13,668 bases of DNA, taken from the NCBI GenBank assembly GCA_035295985.1, contig DATHBT010000309.1, forward strand, positions 1 to 13,668. The letters are read 5' to 3'. Of this stretch, positions 1 to 6,743 are shown piece by piece. Position numbers and translations under genes: made by a program. Positions within the stretch are counted from its first letter, which is position 1. Each line of letters begins with the position of its first letter. Below the pieces are notes generated by a model. The model did no database searches, was not told the origin of the DNA, and was given only the letters and a program-made list of their open reading frames with translations. Source of the DNA: JAIVGV01 sp035295985 (GTDB lineage: Bacteria; Acidobacteriota; Blastocatellia; Pyrinomonadales; Pyrinomonadaceae).

Positions 1-495
1 ATCAGGGGACACCAGACCAAGAACCAGCTAGACCCCACCGAGGATCAATTCTACGTACCGGGGCGCGCGCGGCGACTCTTCGAGATCGACGGCCTCAAGT
101 TCGGCGTGGCGATCTGCCACGAGGGCTTCCGCTACCCGGAGACGGTCAGGTGGGCGGCGGCGCGCGGCGCTAAAGTCGTCTTTCACCCGCACTGCACGGG
201 GAGCGACAGGACGGGAGTCAGCCTGAAGCGTTGGGGCGCGGCCGAAGCGCCCTATTACGAGAAGGCGATGATGTGCCGCGGCCTTGAGAACACGATCTAC
301 TTCGCCAGCGTCAACTACGCCTTTCGTTACCAGGAGTCGGCGACCTGTGTCATCAGCCCGTCGGGCGAGTGCGCCGCGTACCTGCCATACGGCGAGGAGG
401 GCGTGCTCGTGCAGGAGATCGATGTGGACGCCGCAACGGGCCTGCTCGCCTCCCGCTACGCGCCGGAGCGTTACAGGGAACTGAAAGCCGATTGA
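1..495 (+). CDS. Nitrilase-superfamily carbon-nitrogen hydrolase, C-terminal part (5' end outside window)
   Basis: The reading frame is open from the first base, so the start lies upstream and only about 164 C-terminal residues are visible. Members of this superfamily hydrolyse amide, nitrile or carbamoyl bonds with a Glu-Lys-Cys triad. Two parts of that signature are seen: a Lys at fragment residue 7 (TKNQLDPTE, followed by FYVPG), and the nucleophile Cys at residue 39 in AICHEGFRYPE, the expected distance downstream. The first catalytic Glu would be outside the window. The stretch CRGLENTIYFASVN matches the conserved region after the active site, where residents of this family read roughly 'ARAxENxxxxxxxN'. 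The gene ends with TGA, 38 nt before the methyltransferase start. The substrate cannot be told from this fragment; an amidase or N-carbamoyl hydrolase role is as likely as a true nitrilase. Confidence 0.85.
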   Translation: MRGHQTKNQLDPTEDQFYVPGRARRLFEIDGLKFGVAICHEGFRYPETVRWAAARGAKVVFHPHCTGSDRTGVSLKRWGAAEAPYYEKAMMCRGLENTIYFASVNYAFRYQESATCVISPSGECAAYLPYGEEGVLVQEIDVDAATGLLASRYAPERYRELKAD

Positions 496-533
496 GCGCC
501 GGTTGCGGTGCGGGCGGGACGGGGGTTTTTCGC

Positions 534-1127
534 GTGACAAGTTTCGGCGACAGGGTGATTGACGGGAACAGGGAATCGGTCGAGGGCCGGACGCCGGGCA
601 TAGTCCTGTGCGATCCGCGCTTCGCGCACAACGTGGGCATGGTCATACGGCTGGCGTCCTGTTACGGCTTGGGGCAGATCTGGTACACGGGCGGGCGCGT
701 CGCGCTCGACATCTCGCCGAGGAAGCGGCTGCCGAGGGAGGAGCGCATGAAGGGCTACGCCGACGTGCAGGTGATCAACTGCGACCACCCGTTCGAGCGG
801 TTCGCGGACGCGACGCCCGTGGCCGTGGAGGTGCGCGAGAAGTCGGAGCCGCTGCACGGCTTCGAGCACCCGGAGAACGCGCTCTACGTCTTCGGCCCCG
901 AAGACGGCAGCATCGACAAGGGCCTTTTGGGCCACTGCCACCGCTTCGTCGTGATCCCGACGCGCCACTGCCTCAATCTGGCGACGGCGGTCGCGACCGT
1001 GCTGTGGGATCGGCAGTACAAGGGCTGGCTGAGCGGCGCGCTGGACACACTGCCGACGCCCGGCGAGTACGAGGCCCGCGGCCCCTTCAGGATGCCCGAC
1101 CATCCGGCCGGGAGAGACGACGGATAG
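534..1127 (+). CDS. TrmH/SpoU-family (SPOUT) RNA 2'-O-methyltransferase
   Basis: Predicted 197-residue cytoplasmic enzyme that transfers methyl from S-adenosylmethionine to a ribose 2'-OH in tRNA or rRNA. All three SpoU motifs are present. Motif 1 is NVGMVIRLASCYG (residues 33-45, with the conserved N and R). Motif 2 is YVFGPEDGSIDKGLL (around 118-132). Motif 3 is IPTRHCLNLATAVATVLWD (141-159), which forms the cofactor-binding knot. There is no N-terminal RNA-binding extension, so this is a minimal catalytic domain of the TrmL/TrmH size class. The GTG start at 534 was chosen because a purine-rich GGGACGGGGG lies about 9 nt upstream. The frame is open further upstream, to 369, but that part overlaps the nitrilase gene and has no family similarity. 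A GTG at 555 is another option. The target nucleotide is unknown. Confidence 0.85.
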   Translation: MTSFGDRVIDGNRESVEGRTPGIVLCDPRFAHNVGMVIRLASCYGLGQIWYTGGRVALDISPRKRLPREERMKGYADVQVINCDHPFERFADATPVAVEVREKSEPLHGFEHPENALYVFGPEDGSIDKGLLGHCHRFVVIPTRHCLNLATAVATVLWDRQYKGWLSGALDTLPTPGEYEARGPFRMPDHPAGRDDG

Positions 1128-1165
1128 CGCTAACAGCAGGCAACGCGCGACGGAGGTTTGTCGGT

Positions 1166-2920
1166 ATGCAAAGAACGGCCCGCAAAAGGATCGGCTTGCT
1201 CGTGCTCGCCGTCGCGGTTGTGTTCGCCAGCGCCCAAAGTTCGGCGGTCGCCGTTCAGCAGACGGACTCGCGGCTGCCGTCGTCGCCGCTGAAGTTCGGC
1301 GTCTTCGTCGCGCGCTTCGACGCGGGCGGCACGTTCAAGCTGGAGGGCGACCGCTGGCCCACGCTGGCCGGCAACTGGAAGCTGAGCGGCGGCGAGATCG
1401 AGCTGACGACGCAGGGCGGCCCCAAGGGCTGCGAAGGGCCGGGGCGCTACAGGCTTCGCGTCGAAGGCACGCGCGTCGGCTTCACTCTCGTCTCAGACGA
1501 CTGCGTGCCGCGGCGCATGATCCTCGGCGGCAGTACTTGGCTGCCGGAAGGGGAGGTCGAGACTAAGCCGGCGCGCCGCATCGTGCTGACGGCCGGCGAA
1601 CGCGCGCGCCTGCGCCCCGCGCCGCGCGTCGCCCCGGCGGGCGTCTGGCCTTCGTTCCGCGGCCCCGCGGCTTCAGGCGTGGCCGACGGGCAGAACCTCC
1701 CCGACCGCTGGGACGGCAAGACCGGCGAGAACATCCTCTGGCGCACGCCCCTCCCCGGCCTCGCTCACTCAAGCCCCGTCGTGTGGGGCGACCGGGTCTT
1801 CGTGACGACGGCCGTCAGCAGTGAGCCGAACGCCACCTTTCGCCCCGGCCTCTACGGCGACGGCGACGCCGCGCGGGATCGCTCGCCCCACCGCTGGCTG
1901 CTCTACGCCATCGACAAGCGAACCGGCAAAATCCTGTGGGAGCGCACGGCGCACCGGGGCGTACCCGTGGACAAGCGCCACATCAAATCGACCTACGCCA
2001 ACTCGACGCCCGCGACGGACGGCCGCGTCGTAGTCGCCTGGTTCGGCTCGCAGGGCGTCCACGCCTACGACGTTACGGGCCGCTTCCTCTGGAAAGTCGA
2101 TCTCGGCAGGCTCAACCTCGGCGCTTACGACATCCCGACCTACGAGTGGGGGCCGGCCAGCTCGCCCGTCATCTGGGACGGCCTCGTCATCCTACAGTGC
2201 GACACGCAGGACGACTCTTTCCTCCTCGCGCTCGACGCCGCGACGGGTAAGACCGTCTGGAAGACCGAGCGCGATGAGATACCTTCGTGGGGGACGCCGA
2301 CCGTCGCGACGACCTCGGCCGGCCCCGTCCTGGTCGCGAACGCTTCGAACTACATCCGCGGCTACGACCCGCGCACGGGGCGCGAGCTGTGGCGGCTCGG
2401 CCGCAGTTCGAAGATCACCGCGCCGACTCCCGTCTTCGCCGAAGACATGTTCGTCGTCGCGAGCGGGCGCGCGCCTGAGCGGCCGATCTTCGTCGTGCGC
2501 GCCGCGGCGCGCGGCGACCTCACGCTGCCCGACGGTCAGGACAAGAGCGCGGCCGTCGCGTGGAGCCGCACGGGCCGCGGCTCCTACATGCCGACGCCGC
2601 TCGTCTATCGCGGCGTCCTCTACGTGCTCGCCAACAACGGCCTGCTAGACGCCTACGACCTGCGAACCGGCGAGGAGCTTTACCGCCAGCGGCTGCCCCT
2701 GGTCGGCAGCGGCTTCAGCGCGTCGCCCGTTGCGGCCGACGGCAAGCTGTACCTGCCGAACGAGGACGGCGAGATTCTCGTAGTCGCCGCCGGCCCGAAG
2801 TTCGCGCACCTCGCCACGAACTCGATGGGCGAGCTGCTGATGGCTACGCCCGCGCTCTCCGAAGGCGTGATGTACGTCCGCTCGGCGGCGAGCCTGTTCG
2901 CGGTGGGGCGGAGGCGCTAA
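1166..2920 (+). CDS. Secreted PQQ-like beta-propeller protein with N-terminal lipocalin-like domain
   Basis: 584 residues. ATG at 1166 is preceded by CGGAGG (1151-1156). Residues 1-30 form a signal peptide (RTARKR, then a hydrophobic run LLVLAVAVVF, then small residues), so the protein is exported. Residues about 45-125 are beta-rich, with LAGNWKLSGGEIELTT and two cysteines (89 and 113), and resemble a small lipocalin-like barrel. Residues about 160-584 are a propeller that opens with WPSFRGPAASG and carries repeated PQQ-type blades: YAIDKRTGKILWE, HAYDVTGRFLWK, LALDAATGKTVWK, RGYDPRTGRELWR and DAYDLRTGEELYR. The family is common in Acidobacteriota and Planctomycetota, and is distantly related to BamB and to quinoprotein dehydrogenases. 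I see no evidence that it binds PQQ or has dehydrogenase activity. It lies 38 nt after the methyltransferase gene and may be co-transcribed with it. Confidence 0.85.
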   Translation: MQRTARKRIGLLVLAVAVVFASAQSSAVAVQQTDSRLPSSPLKFGVFVARFDAGGTFKLEGDRWPTLAGNWKLSGGEIELTTQGGPKGCEGPGRYRLRVEGTRVGFTLVSDDCVPRRMILGGSTWLPEGEVETKPARRIVLTAGERARLRPAPRVAPAGVWPSFRGPAASGVADGQNLPDRWDGKTGENILWRTPLPGLAHSSPVVWGDRVFVTTAVSSEPNATFRPGLYGDGDAARDRSPHRWLLYAIDKRTGKILWERTAHRGVPVDKRHIKSTYANSTPATDGRVVVAWFGSQGVHAYDVTGRFLWKVDLGRLNLGAYDIPTYEWGPASSPVIWDGLVILQCDTQDDSFLLALDAATGKTVWKTERDEIPSWGTPTVATTSAGPVLVANASNYIRGYDPRTGRELWRLGRSSKITAPTPVFAEDMFVVASGRAPERPIFVVRAAARGDLTLPDGQDKSAAVAWSRTGRGSYMPTPLVYRGVLYVLANNGLLDAYDLRTGEELYRQRLPLVGSGFSASPVAADGKLYLPNEDGEILVVAAGPKFAHLATNSMGELLMATPALSEGVMYVRSAASLFAVGRRR

Positions 2921-2954
2921 TCCGCGGGCGGCGCGGGCAACTCTGGCCGGCTGC

Positions 2955-2983
2955 TTGACGGCTTACGTTCCGGCGGGTAGTTT
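2955..2983 (+). promoter_or_regulatory. Candidate sigma70 promoter of the trp operon
   Basis: TTGACG (2955-2960, 5 of 6 to the -35 consensus), a 17-nt spacer, then TAGTTT (2978-2983, matching the first two and last bases of the -10). Transcription would begin near 2990, about 36 nt before the Trp-rich mini-ORF. A 5-bp hairpin (GGTAG/CTACC, 2976-2988) overlaps the -10. The match is by eye, and the -10 is weak. The position, between the PQQ gene stop and the leader ORF, is what makes it credible. Confidence 0.4.
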
Positions 2984-3025
2984 CTACCGCACGGCGCGAC
3001 GCACGGACTTGCGCGCCCGCGTTCG

Positions 3026-3130
3026 ATGATGAACAGCAGCCTACGCACAACTCGCCGTCGGTGGTGGCGCTGGTCGCACTCCTCAGTGAGGGGCGGGCGC
3101 GGTGTGGGCTGTCGAAGCGCGTTGAGTTAG
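3026..3130 (+). CDS. trpL: Putative trp leader peptide (Trp-Trp-Arg-Trp)
   Basis: A 34-codon ORF starting at tandem ATG codons (3026 and 3029) and ending in TAG at 3128-3130. After MMNSSLRTT it reads Arg-Arg-Arg-Trp-Trp-Arg-Trp, with TGG codons at 3062, 3065 and 3071. Three Trp codons in four, in a mini-ORF ahead of a terminator and of trpDCFBA, is the hallmark of an attenuator leader: with little charged tRNA-Trp a ribosome stalls here and termination downstream is relieved. The candidate transcription start is about 36 nt upstream of the ATG, close to the E. coli arrangement. Weak points: no clear Shine-Dalgarno sequence is seen, and 18 codons follow the last Trp codon, whereas classical leaders stop within a few codons. 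The gene symbol is by functional analogy. Confidence 0.5.
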   Translation: MMNSSLRTTRRRWWRWSHSSVRGGRGVGCRSALS

Positions 3131-3153
3131 TCCGCGCGGGACGGGATTCCAGA

Positions 3154-3205
3154 AACCGGCCGGCGGCTCTTCACCGAGGGTGAGGGGCCGCCGCCGGTTC
3201 TTTTT
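3154..3205 (+). terminator. Intrinsic terminator hairpin, probable trp attenuator
   Basis: The left arm 3154-3167 (AACCGGCCGGCGGC) pairs with the right arm 3187-3199 (GCCGCCGCCGGTT) over 13 bp with one bulged C. The helix continues inward, 3168-3175 with 3179-3186 including two G-T wobbles, to a GAG triloop. TTCTTTTT (3198-3205) follows at once, so the hairpin is oriented as a terminator for + strand transcription; the reverse complement has only a TTT. It lies 41 nt upstream of the hydrolase ATG and 80 nt after the last Trp codon of the leader ORF. It could instead simply end the PQQ transcript 234 nt after that gene's stop, but its place downstream of the candidate promoter argues for an attenuator. 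Confidence 0.75.
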
Positions 3206-3245
3206 GTATCAGGCCGCCGAGGTCGAGACAGAGGTACGAGACACG

Positions 3246-4166
3246 ATGCCGAGAGTCTTCACGGTAATGCTCCTCGCCGCGCTGGCGTGCGCCGGCCTCG
3301 CCGCGCCGGCCTGCCGCGCACAGAACCTGACCTTTCAGGACGTCCAGAGGCTGAAGGCCGCGCCGGCTGACAGGCGCGTCAGTTACGGCGGCGGGCCGCA
3401 ACAGTTCGGCGAACTCCGCCTGCCCGCGGGCCGTGGGCCGCACCCCGTGGCACTCCTCATCCACGGCGGCTGCTGGTATTCGGAGTATGATCTCGACCAC
3501 GTCGCCGGCCTCGCCGAAGCACTCACCCGGCTCGGCTTCGCGACGTGGGCCATCGAGTACCGCCGCATCGGCGACGCGGGCGGCGGCTTCCCAGGCACGT
3601 TCGAGGACGTGGCGCGCGGGGCGGATTTCCTGCACGCGCTCGCGCGCGAGTACCCGCTCGATCTCGAACGCGTCGTCGCGGTGGGCCATTCGGCGGGCGG
3701 CCAGTTAGCCTTGTGGCTGGCCGCCCGCGGCGTCGCGCCGGGTGACGGCCGCGCACGGTCGCCCGCGCGCTTGCGGCTGCGCGGCGTGGTCTCTTTGGCC
3801 GGCATCACGGACATGAGGAAGTTCGGGCCGCGCTGCGGCGGGGCCGCGGCGAAACTATTGGGAGGCTCGCCCGCCGAAGTGCCGGAGAGGTACGAACAGA
3901 CCTCGCCCGTCGAGCTGCTCCCGGCGCGCGTCCCCGTGCGGCTCGTGCACGGCGCGGCCGACCGCATCGTCCCGGTCGAACTGGGGAGGGAGTACGAGGC
4001 GGCGGCTAAGAAGAGCGGCGGCGACGCGGAGCTGTCGGTCGTAGAAGGGGCGGGCCACTTCGAGCTGATCGCGCCGCAGTCCTCTGCCTGGCCCGCGGTC
4101 AGGGCGGCGGTACTCTCGCTGACGCAGGACGTGTCGCCGCGGCGCGCAGCGCGAGACAAGAGATGA
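3246..4166 (+). CDS. Secreted alpha/beta hydrolase (esterase/lipase-like), first structural gene of the trp operon
   Basis: 306 residues. The chosen ATG at 3246 gives a clean signal peptide (MPRVFTVMLLAALACAGLAA, cleavage near residue 25) and has GAGG at 3231-3234; a longer frame from 3180 would start inside the terminator hairpin. The mature part is a complete hydrolase fold. The oxyanion motif HGGCW is at 73-77, the nucleophile elbow GHSAGG at 147-152 with Ser149, and the likely triad partners are Asp239 (VHGAADRIVP) and His271 (EGAGHFEL). The HGG and GHSAGG pair is typical of the BD-FAE/hormone-sensitive-lipase-like group, and HGGxW also occurs in animal-type kynurenine formamidases. The signal peptide makes a cytoplasmic role in tryptophan metabolism unlikely. 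It sits behind the candidate attenuator, and its TGA overlaps an ATG for trpD (ATGA, 4163-4166). The substrate is unknown. Confidence 0.85.
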   Translation: MPRVFTVMLLAALACAGLAAPACRAQNLTFQDVQRLKAAPADRRVSYGGGPQQFGELRLPAGRGPHPVALLIHGGCWYSEYDLDHVAGLAEALTRLGFATWAIEYRRIGDAGGGFPGTFEDVARGADFLHALAREYPLDLERVVAVGHSAGGQLALWLAARGVAPGDGRARSPARLRLRGVVSLAGITDMRKFGPRCGGAAAKLLGGSPAEVPERYEQTSPVELLPARVPVRLVHGAADRIVPVELGREYEAAAKKSGGDAELSVVEGAGHFELIAPQSSAWPAVRAAVLSLTQDVSPRRAARDKR

Positions 4167-5257
4167 AGGGGGGCGGGAGTATGTCTGCGGTTGCGAGAAC
4201 CGATTGGCCGCCTTCCGTCGCGCGGCAGTCCGCCGACGCGGGCGGGTTCGGCGACCTGCTGTGCCGCCTGCTCCGCGGCGAGAACCTGGGGCGCGACGGC
4301 GCTGCGCGGCTCCTCGACTCGCTGCTCGGCGGCGACGCGACGGACGCGCAGATAGGCGCGGCGCTCGTCGCGCTGGCCGCCAAGGGCGAGACGGTCGAAG
4401 AGCTGACGGGCATGGCCGAGGTGATGCGCGCACGCTCCGAGCGCATCACGTCTCGTCACCGGCTCTTCATCGACACGGCCGGCACTGGGTCGAGTTCGGT
4501 CAAGACTTTCAACGTCTCGACCGCCGCCGCGTTGGTCGCGGCCGGCGCGGGCCTGCCGGTGGCGAAGCACGGCGGCCGGGCCGTGACGAGCCGCACGGGC
4601 AGCGCCGACGTGCTCGCGGCGCTGGGCGTTCGCGCCGACGCGCCGCCGCCGGTCGCCGAAGCGTGCCTCAACGAGATCGGCGTCTGCTTCATGTTCGCGC
4701 CCGTCTATCACGCGGCCACCGCGCGCGTCGCCGGTGTGCGCCGCCAGCTCGGCGTCCACACGGTCTTCAACCTGCTCGGCCCGCTGACGAACCCCGCGGG
4801 CGCGCCTCGACAGATCGTCGGCGTCTGGCACCCCGCGCTCGTCGCCCCCGTCGCGCGCGCCTTGGCCGCTTTGGGGACTGAGCGCGCGTGGGTCGTCCAC
4901 GGCCTCGACGGTCTGGACGAGGTGACGGTCGCGACGGGCACGCGCGTGGCCGAGGCGCGCGCCGGAAGCATGGAGACGTTCGAGATCGCCCCGGAGGACT
5001 TCGGCCTCCCGCGCGCCGCGCTCGACGGCGCGCGCGCCGAGGACGCAGAGGCGAGCGCCCAGACCATCCGCGCGATCCTCGAAGGCCGGCGGCGCGACGC
5101 GGCGCGCTCGCTCGTCGTAGCCAACGCCGCGGCCGCGCTCTTCGTCGGCGGGCTGGCGGGCGATCTCAAGGAGGCCGCGCGTCTGGCGGAGGCGAGCATC
5201 GACAACGGCGCGGCGCGCGCTAAACTTCAGGAACTCGCGAGGGCTACGAACGCTTGA
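4163..5257 (+). CDS. trpD: Anthranilate phosphoribosyltransferase
   Basis: 364 residues; it transfers phosphoribose from PRPP to anthranilate, the second step of the tryptophan branch. Numbered from the ATG at 4163, the phosphate loop GTGSSSVKTFNVST lies at 107-120, KHGGR at 135-139, the NPA motif at 210-212, and the Asp-Glu pair that binds magnesium (GLDEV) at 252-253. The loop differs from the common GTGGDG form. ATG 4163 is preferred because it gives the same 4-nt overlap seen at every later junction and has a weak GAG at 4153; ATG 4181 (six residues shorter) is a good alternative, with an AAGGGGGG stretch 7 nt upstream. It is not fused to a TrpG domain, so the amidotransferase subunit of anthranilate synthase must be encoded elsewhere. 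Confidence 0.95.
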   Translation: MKGGGSMSAVARTDWPPSVARQSADAGGFGDLLCRLLRGENLGRDGAARLLDSLLGGDATDAQIGAALVALAAKGETVEELTGMAEVMRARSERITSRHRLFIDTAGTGSSSVKTFNVSTAAALVAAGAGLPVAKHGGRAVTSRTGSADVLAALGVRADAPPPVAEACLNEIGVCFMFAPVYHAATARVAGVRRQLGVHTVFNLLGPLTNPAGAPRQIVGVWHPALVAPVARALAALGTERAWVVHGLDGLDEVTVATGTRVAEARAGSMETFEIAPEDFGLPRAALDGARAEDAEASAQTIRAILEGRRRDAARSLVVANAAAALFVGGLAGDLKEAARLAEASIDNGAARAKLQELARATNA

Positions 5258-6084
5258 ACTCCGCGACGAACACCCCGAACTTTCTCGCCGAGATCGTCGG
5301 CCGCAAGCGCCTGCGCGTCGAGGCGGCGCGGCGCACTGTGCCCGTCGAAGAGATGGCACGGCGCGCGTTCGCGGCGCGGCACGATGCGGCCCCGCGCGCG
5401 CTCAGCTCCGCGCTCCGGCGCGAGGGGCGGCTCAACGTGATCGCGGAGTTCAAGCGCGCGTCGCCTTCAAAGGGCGTCATCCGCGATGGCGCGTCGCCCG
5501 CCTCGGTCGCGGCGGCTTACGCAGAGGGCGGCGCGGTCGCCGTCTCGGTGCTCACCGAGGAGGACGGCTTCCGCGGCTCGCTCGAAGACCTGCGCGCGGT
5601 TCGCGCGGCCGTGCGGCTCCCGGCGCTGCGGAAGGACTTCATCTTCGACGAGTACCAGATTTACGAGGCGGCCGAAGCGGGGGCCGACGCCGTGCTCCTG
5701 ATCGTCGCCGCGCTCGATGACGAGCGACTCACCCGGTTGAGAGAACTCGCCGAGGACGAGCTGCGAATGGACGCGCTCGTCGAGGCCCATACGGGGGACG
5801 AGCTGCGGCGCGCGCGCGACTGCGGGGCGACGCTTGTCGGCGTCAACAACCGCGACCTGCACAGCTTCAAAGTCTCGCTCGAAGTCTCCGCCCGGTTAGC
5901 GCGCCTTGCGCCCGCGAACGTTCTGCTCGTCAGCGAAAGCGGGTTGAAGACGCGCGACGATCTAGTGCGCCTGCGCGCGCTCGGCTACCGCGGCTTCCTC
6001 GTCGGCGAGTCGCTGATGCGCGCCGGAAGTCCGGCGGGTGCGTTGAAGAATTTGATCGGAGAAGGCGAGGGGGCGGAAGGATGA
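5254..6084 (+). CDS. trpC: Indole-3-glycerol-phosphate synthase
   Basis: 276 residues; it closes the ring of CdRP to indole-3-glycerol phosphate. It is a complete (beta/alpha)8 barrel with all expected motifs: EFKRASPSKG (65-74, with the substrate-contacting Lys67), LRKDFIFDEYQI (125-136, general acid Lys127), LVEAHT (175-180, Glu177), GVNNRDL (196-202) and VSESGL (226-231). The N-terminal NFLAEIVGRKRLRVEAARR matches the family's leading helix and supports the unusual TTG start at 5254, because the next in-frame start (GTG 5338) would cut that helix off. The TTG overlaps the trpD stop as TTGA, with a purine-rich GAGGG at 5238-5242. It is not fused to TrpF, unlike the enteric bifunctional enzyme. 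Confidence 0.95.
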   Translation: MNSATNTPNFLAEIVGRKRLRVEAARRTVPVEEMARRAFAARHDAAPRALSSALRREGRLNVIAEFKRASPSKGVIRDGASPASVAAAYAEGGAVAVSVLTEEDGFRGSLEDLRAVRAAVRLPALRKDFIFDEYQIYEAAEAGADAVLLIVAALDDERLTRLRELAEDELRMDALVEAHTGDELRRARDCGATLVGVNNRDLHSFKVSLEVSARLARLAPANVLLVSESGLKTRDDLVRLRALGYRGFLVGESLMRAGSPAGALKNLIGEGEGAEG

Positions 6085-6743
6085 CGCTCGTTAAAATCTG
6101 CGGCGTGACGAACACGGAAGACGCGCTGCTGTGCGCCGAGGCGGGCGCGGACATGCTGGGCTTCAACTTCTACCCGCGCAGCCCGCGCTACGTCGCGCCG
6201 GAGGCGGCGCGCCGAATCACGGAGCGGCTACCCGCGACGGTCACAAGCGTCGGTGTCTTCGTGAACGAGGAGAGTCCCGCCCGCGTCGAAGAGCTTGCGA
6301 CGCGCGCCGGGGTGACGGCCGTACAACTGCACGGCGACGAGCCGGCCGCGTACTGCCGGGCGCTCGAAGGCCGCCTCGTGATCAAGGCGCTGCGCGTCTC
6401 GCCCGGCTTCGTGCCGGGGTCGGCCCTGACTTGCGGCGCGCAGTCCGTCCTGCTCGACGCCTACAGCAGAGACCTTTACGGCGGCACGGGCGAAGTGTTC
6501 GACTGGTCGGCGGCGCGTTCTGTGCGCGCGCTCGTGCCGCGACTCTTCCTGGCCGGCGGCCTCGGCCCGGAGAACGCGGCCGAGGCGGTGCGCGCGGTCG
6601 CGCCCTACGCGGTGGACGCGTGCAGCCTGCTTGAGCGGGCGCACGGGCGGAAGGACGCCGCGCGCGTTCGCGCCTTCGTCGCCGCCGTGCGGCGCGCGGA
6701 TGGGGATGCGGCAATGGACGAGGGAGCGGGGAAGATAAGATGA
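6081..6743 (+). CDS. trpF: Phosphoribosylanthranilate isomerase
   Basis: 220 residues; it isomerises PRA to CdRP by an Amadori rearrangement. The general-base Cys7 is in VKICGVT at the N terminus and the general-acid Asp126 is in VLLDAYS. GFNFYPRSPRY (27-37), VQLHGDE (81-87) and LAGGLGPENAAEAV (157-170) are the usual barrel motifs. The C-terminal phosphate loop is divergent: CSLLERAHGRKD (181-192) stands where most family members have a form like SSGVExxPGxKD, so the Gly after Ser and the Pro are missing. The ATG at 6081 overlaps the trpC stop (ATGA), with GGAAGG directly before it and a longer purine run upstream. Confidence 0.93.
   Translation: MTLVKICGVTNTEDALLCAEAGADMLGFNFYPRSPRYVAPEAARRITERLPATVTSVGVFVNEESPARVEELATRAGVTAVQLHGDEPAAYCRALEGRLVIKALRVSPGFVPGSALTCGAQSVLLDAYSRDLYGGTGEVFDWSAARSVRALVPRLFLAGGLGPENAAEAVRAVAPYAVDACSLLERAHGRKDAARVRAFVAAVRRADGDAAMDEGAGKIR

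Noticed and set aside
608..1165. Upstream extension of the propeller protein through the methyltransferase gene
   Set aside because: The extension is an Arg-rich shadow frame of the methyltransferase; ATG 1166 has a ribosome site and directly starts a signal peptide.
2990..3245. T-box or TRAP-type control of the trp operon
   Set aside because: I see no conserved T-box antiterminator bulge sequence and no series of regularly spaced GAG/TAG triplets; the Trp-codon leader fits better.
3246..4166. Calling the hydrolase a kynurenine formamidase
   Set aside because: The HGGxW motif is suggestive, but it is shared by many esterases and the signal peptide argues against a cytoplasmic tryptophan-degrading enzyme.
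3383..5359. A 658-codon open frame on the - strand across the hydrolase and trpD
   Set aside because: It is antisense to two genes with clear family motifs, is rich in Arg/Ala/Gly without any domain pattern, and is expected from strong third-position GC.
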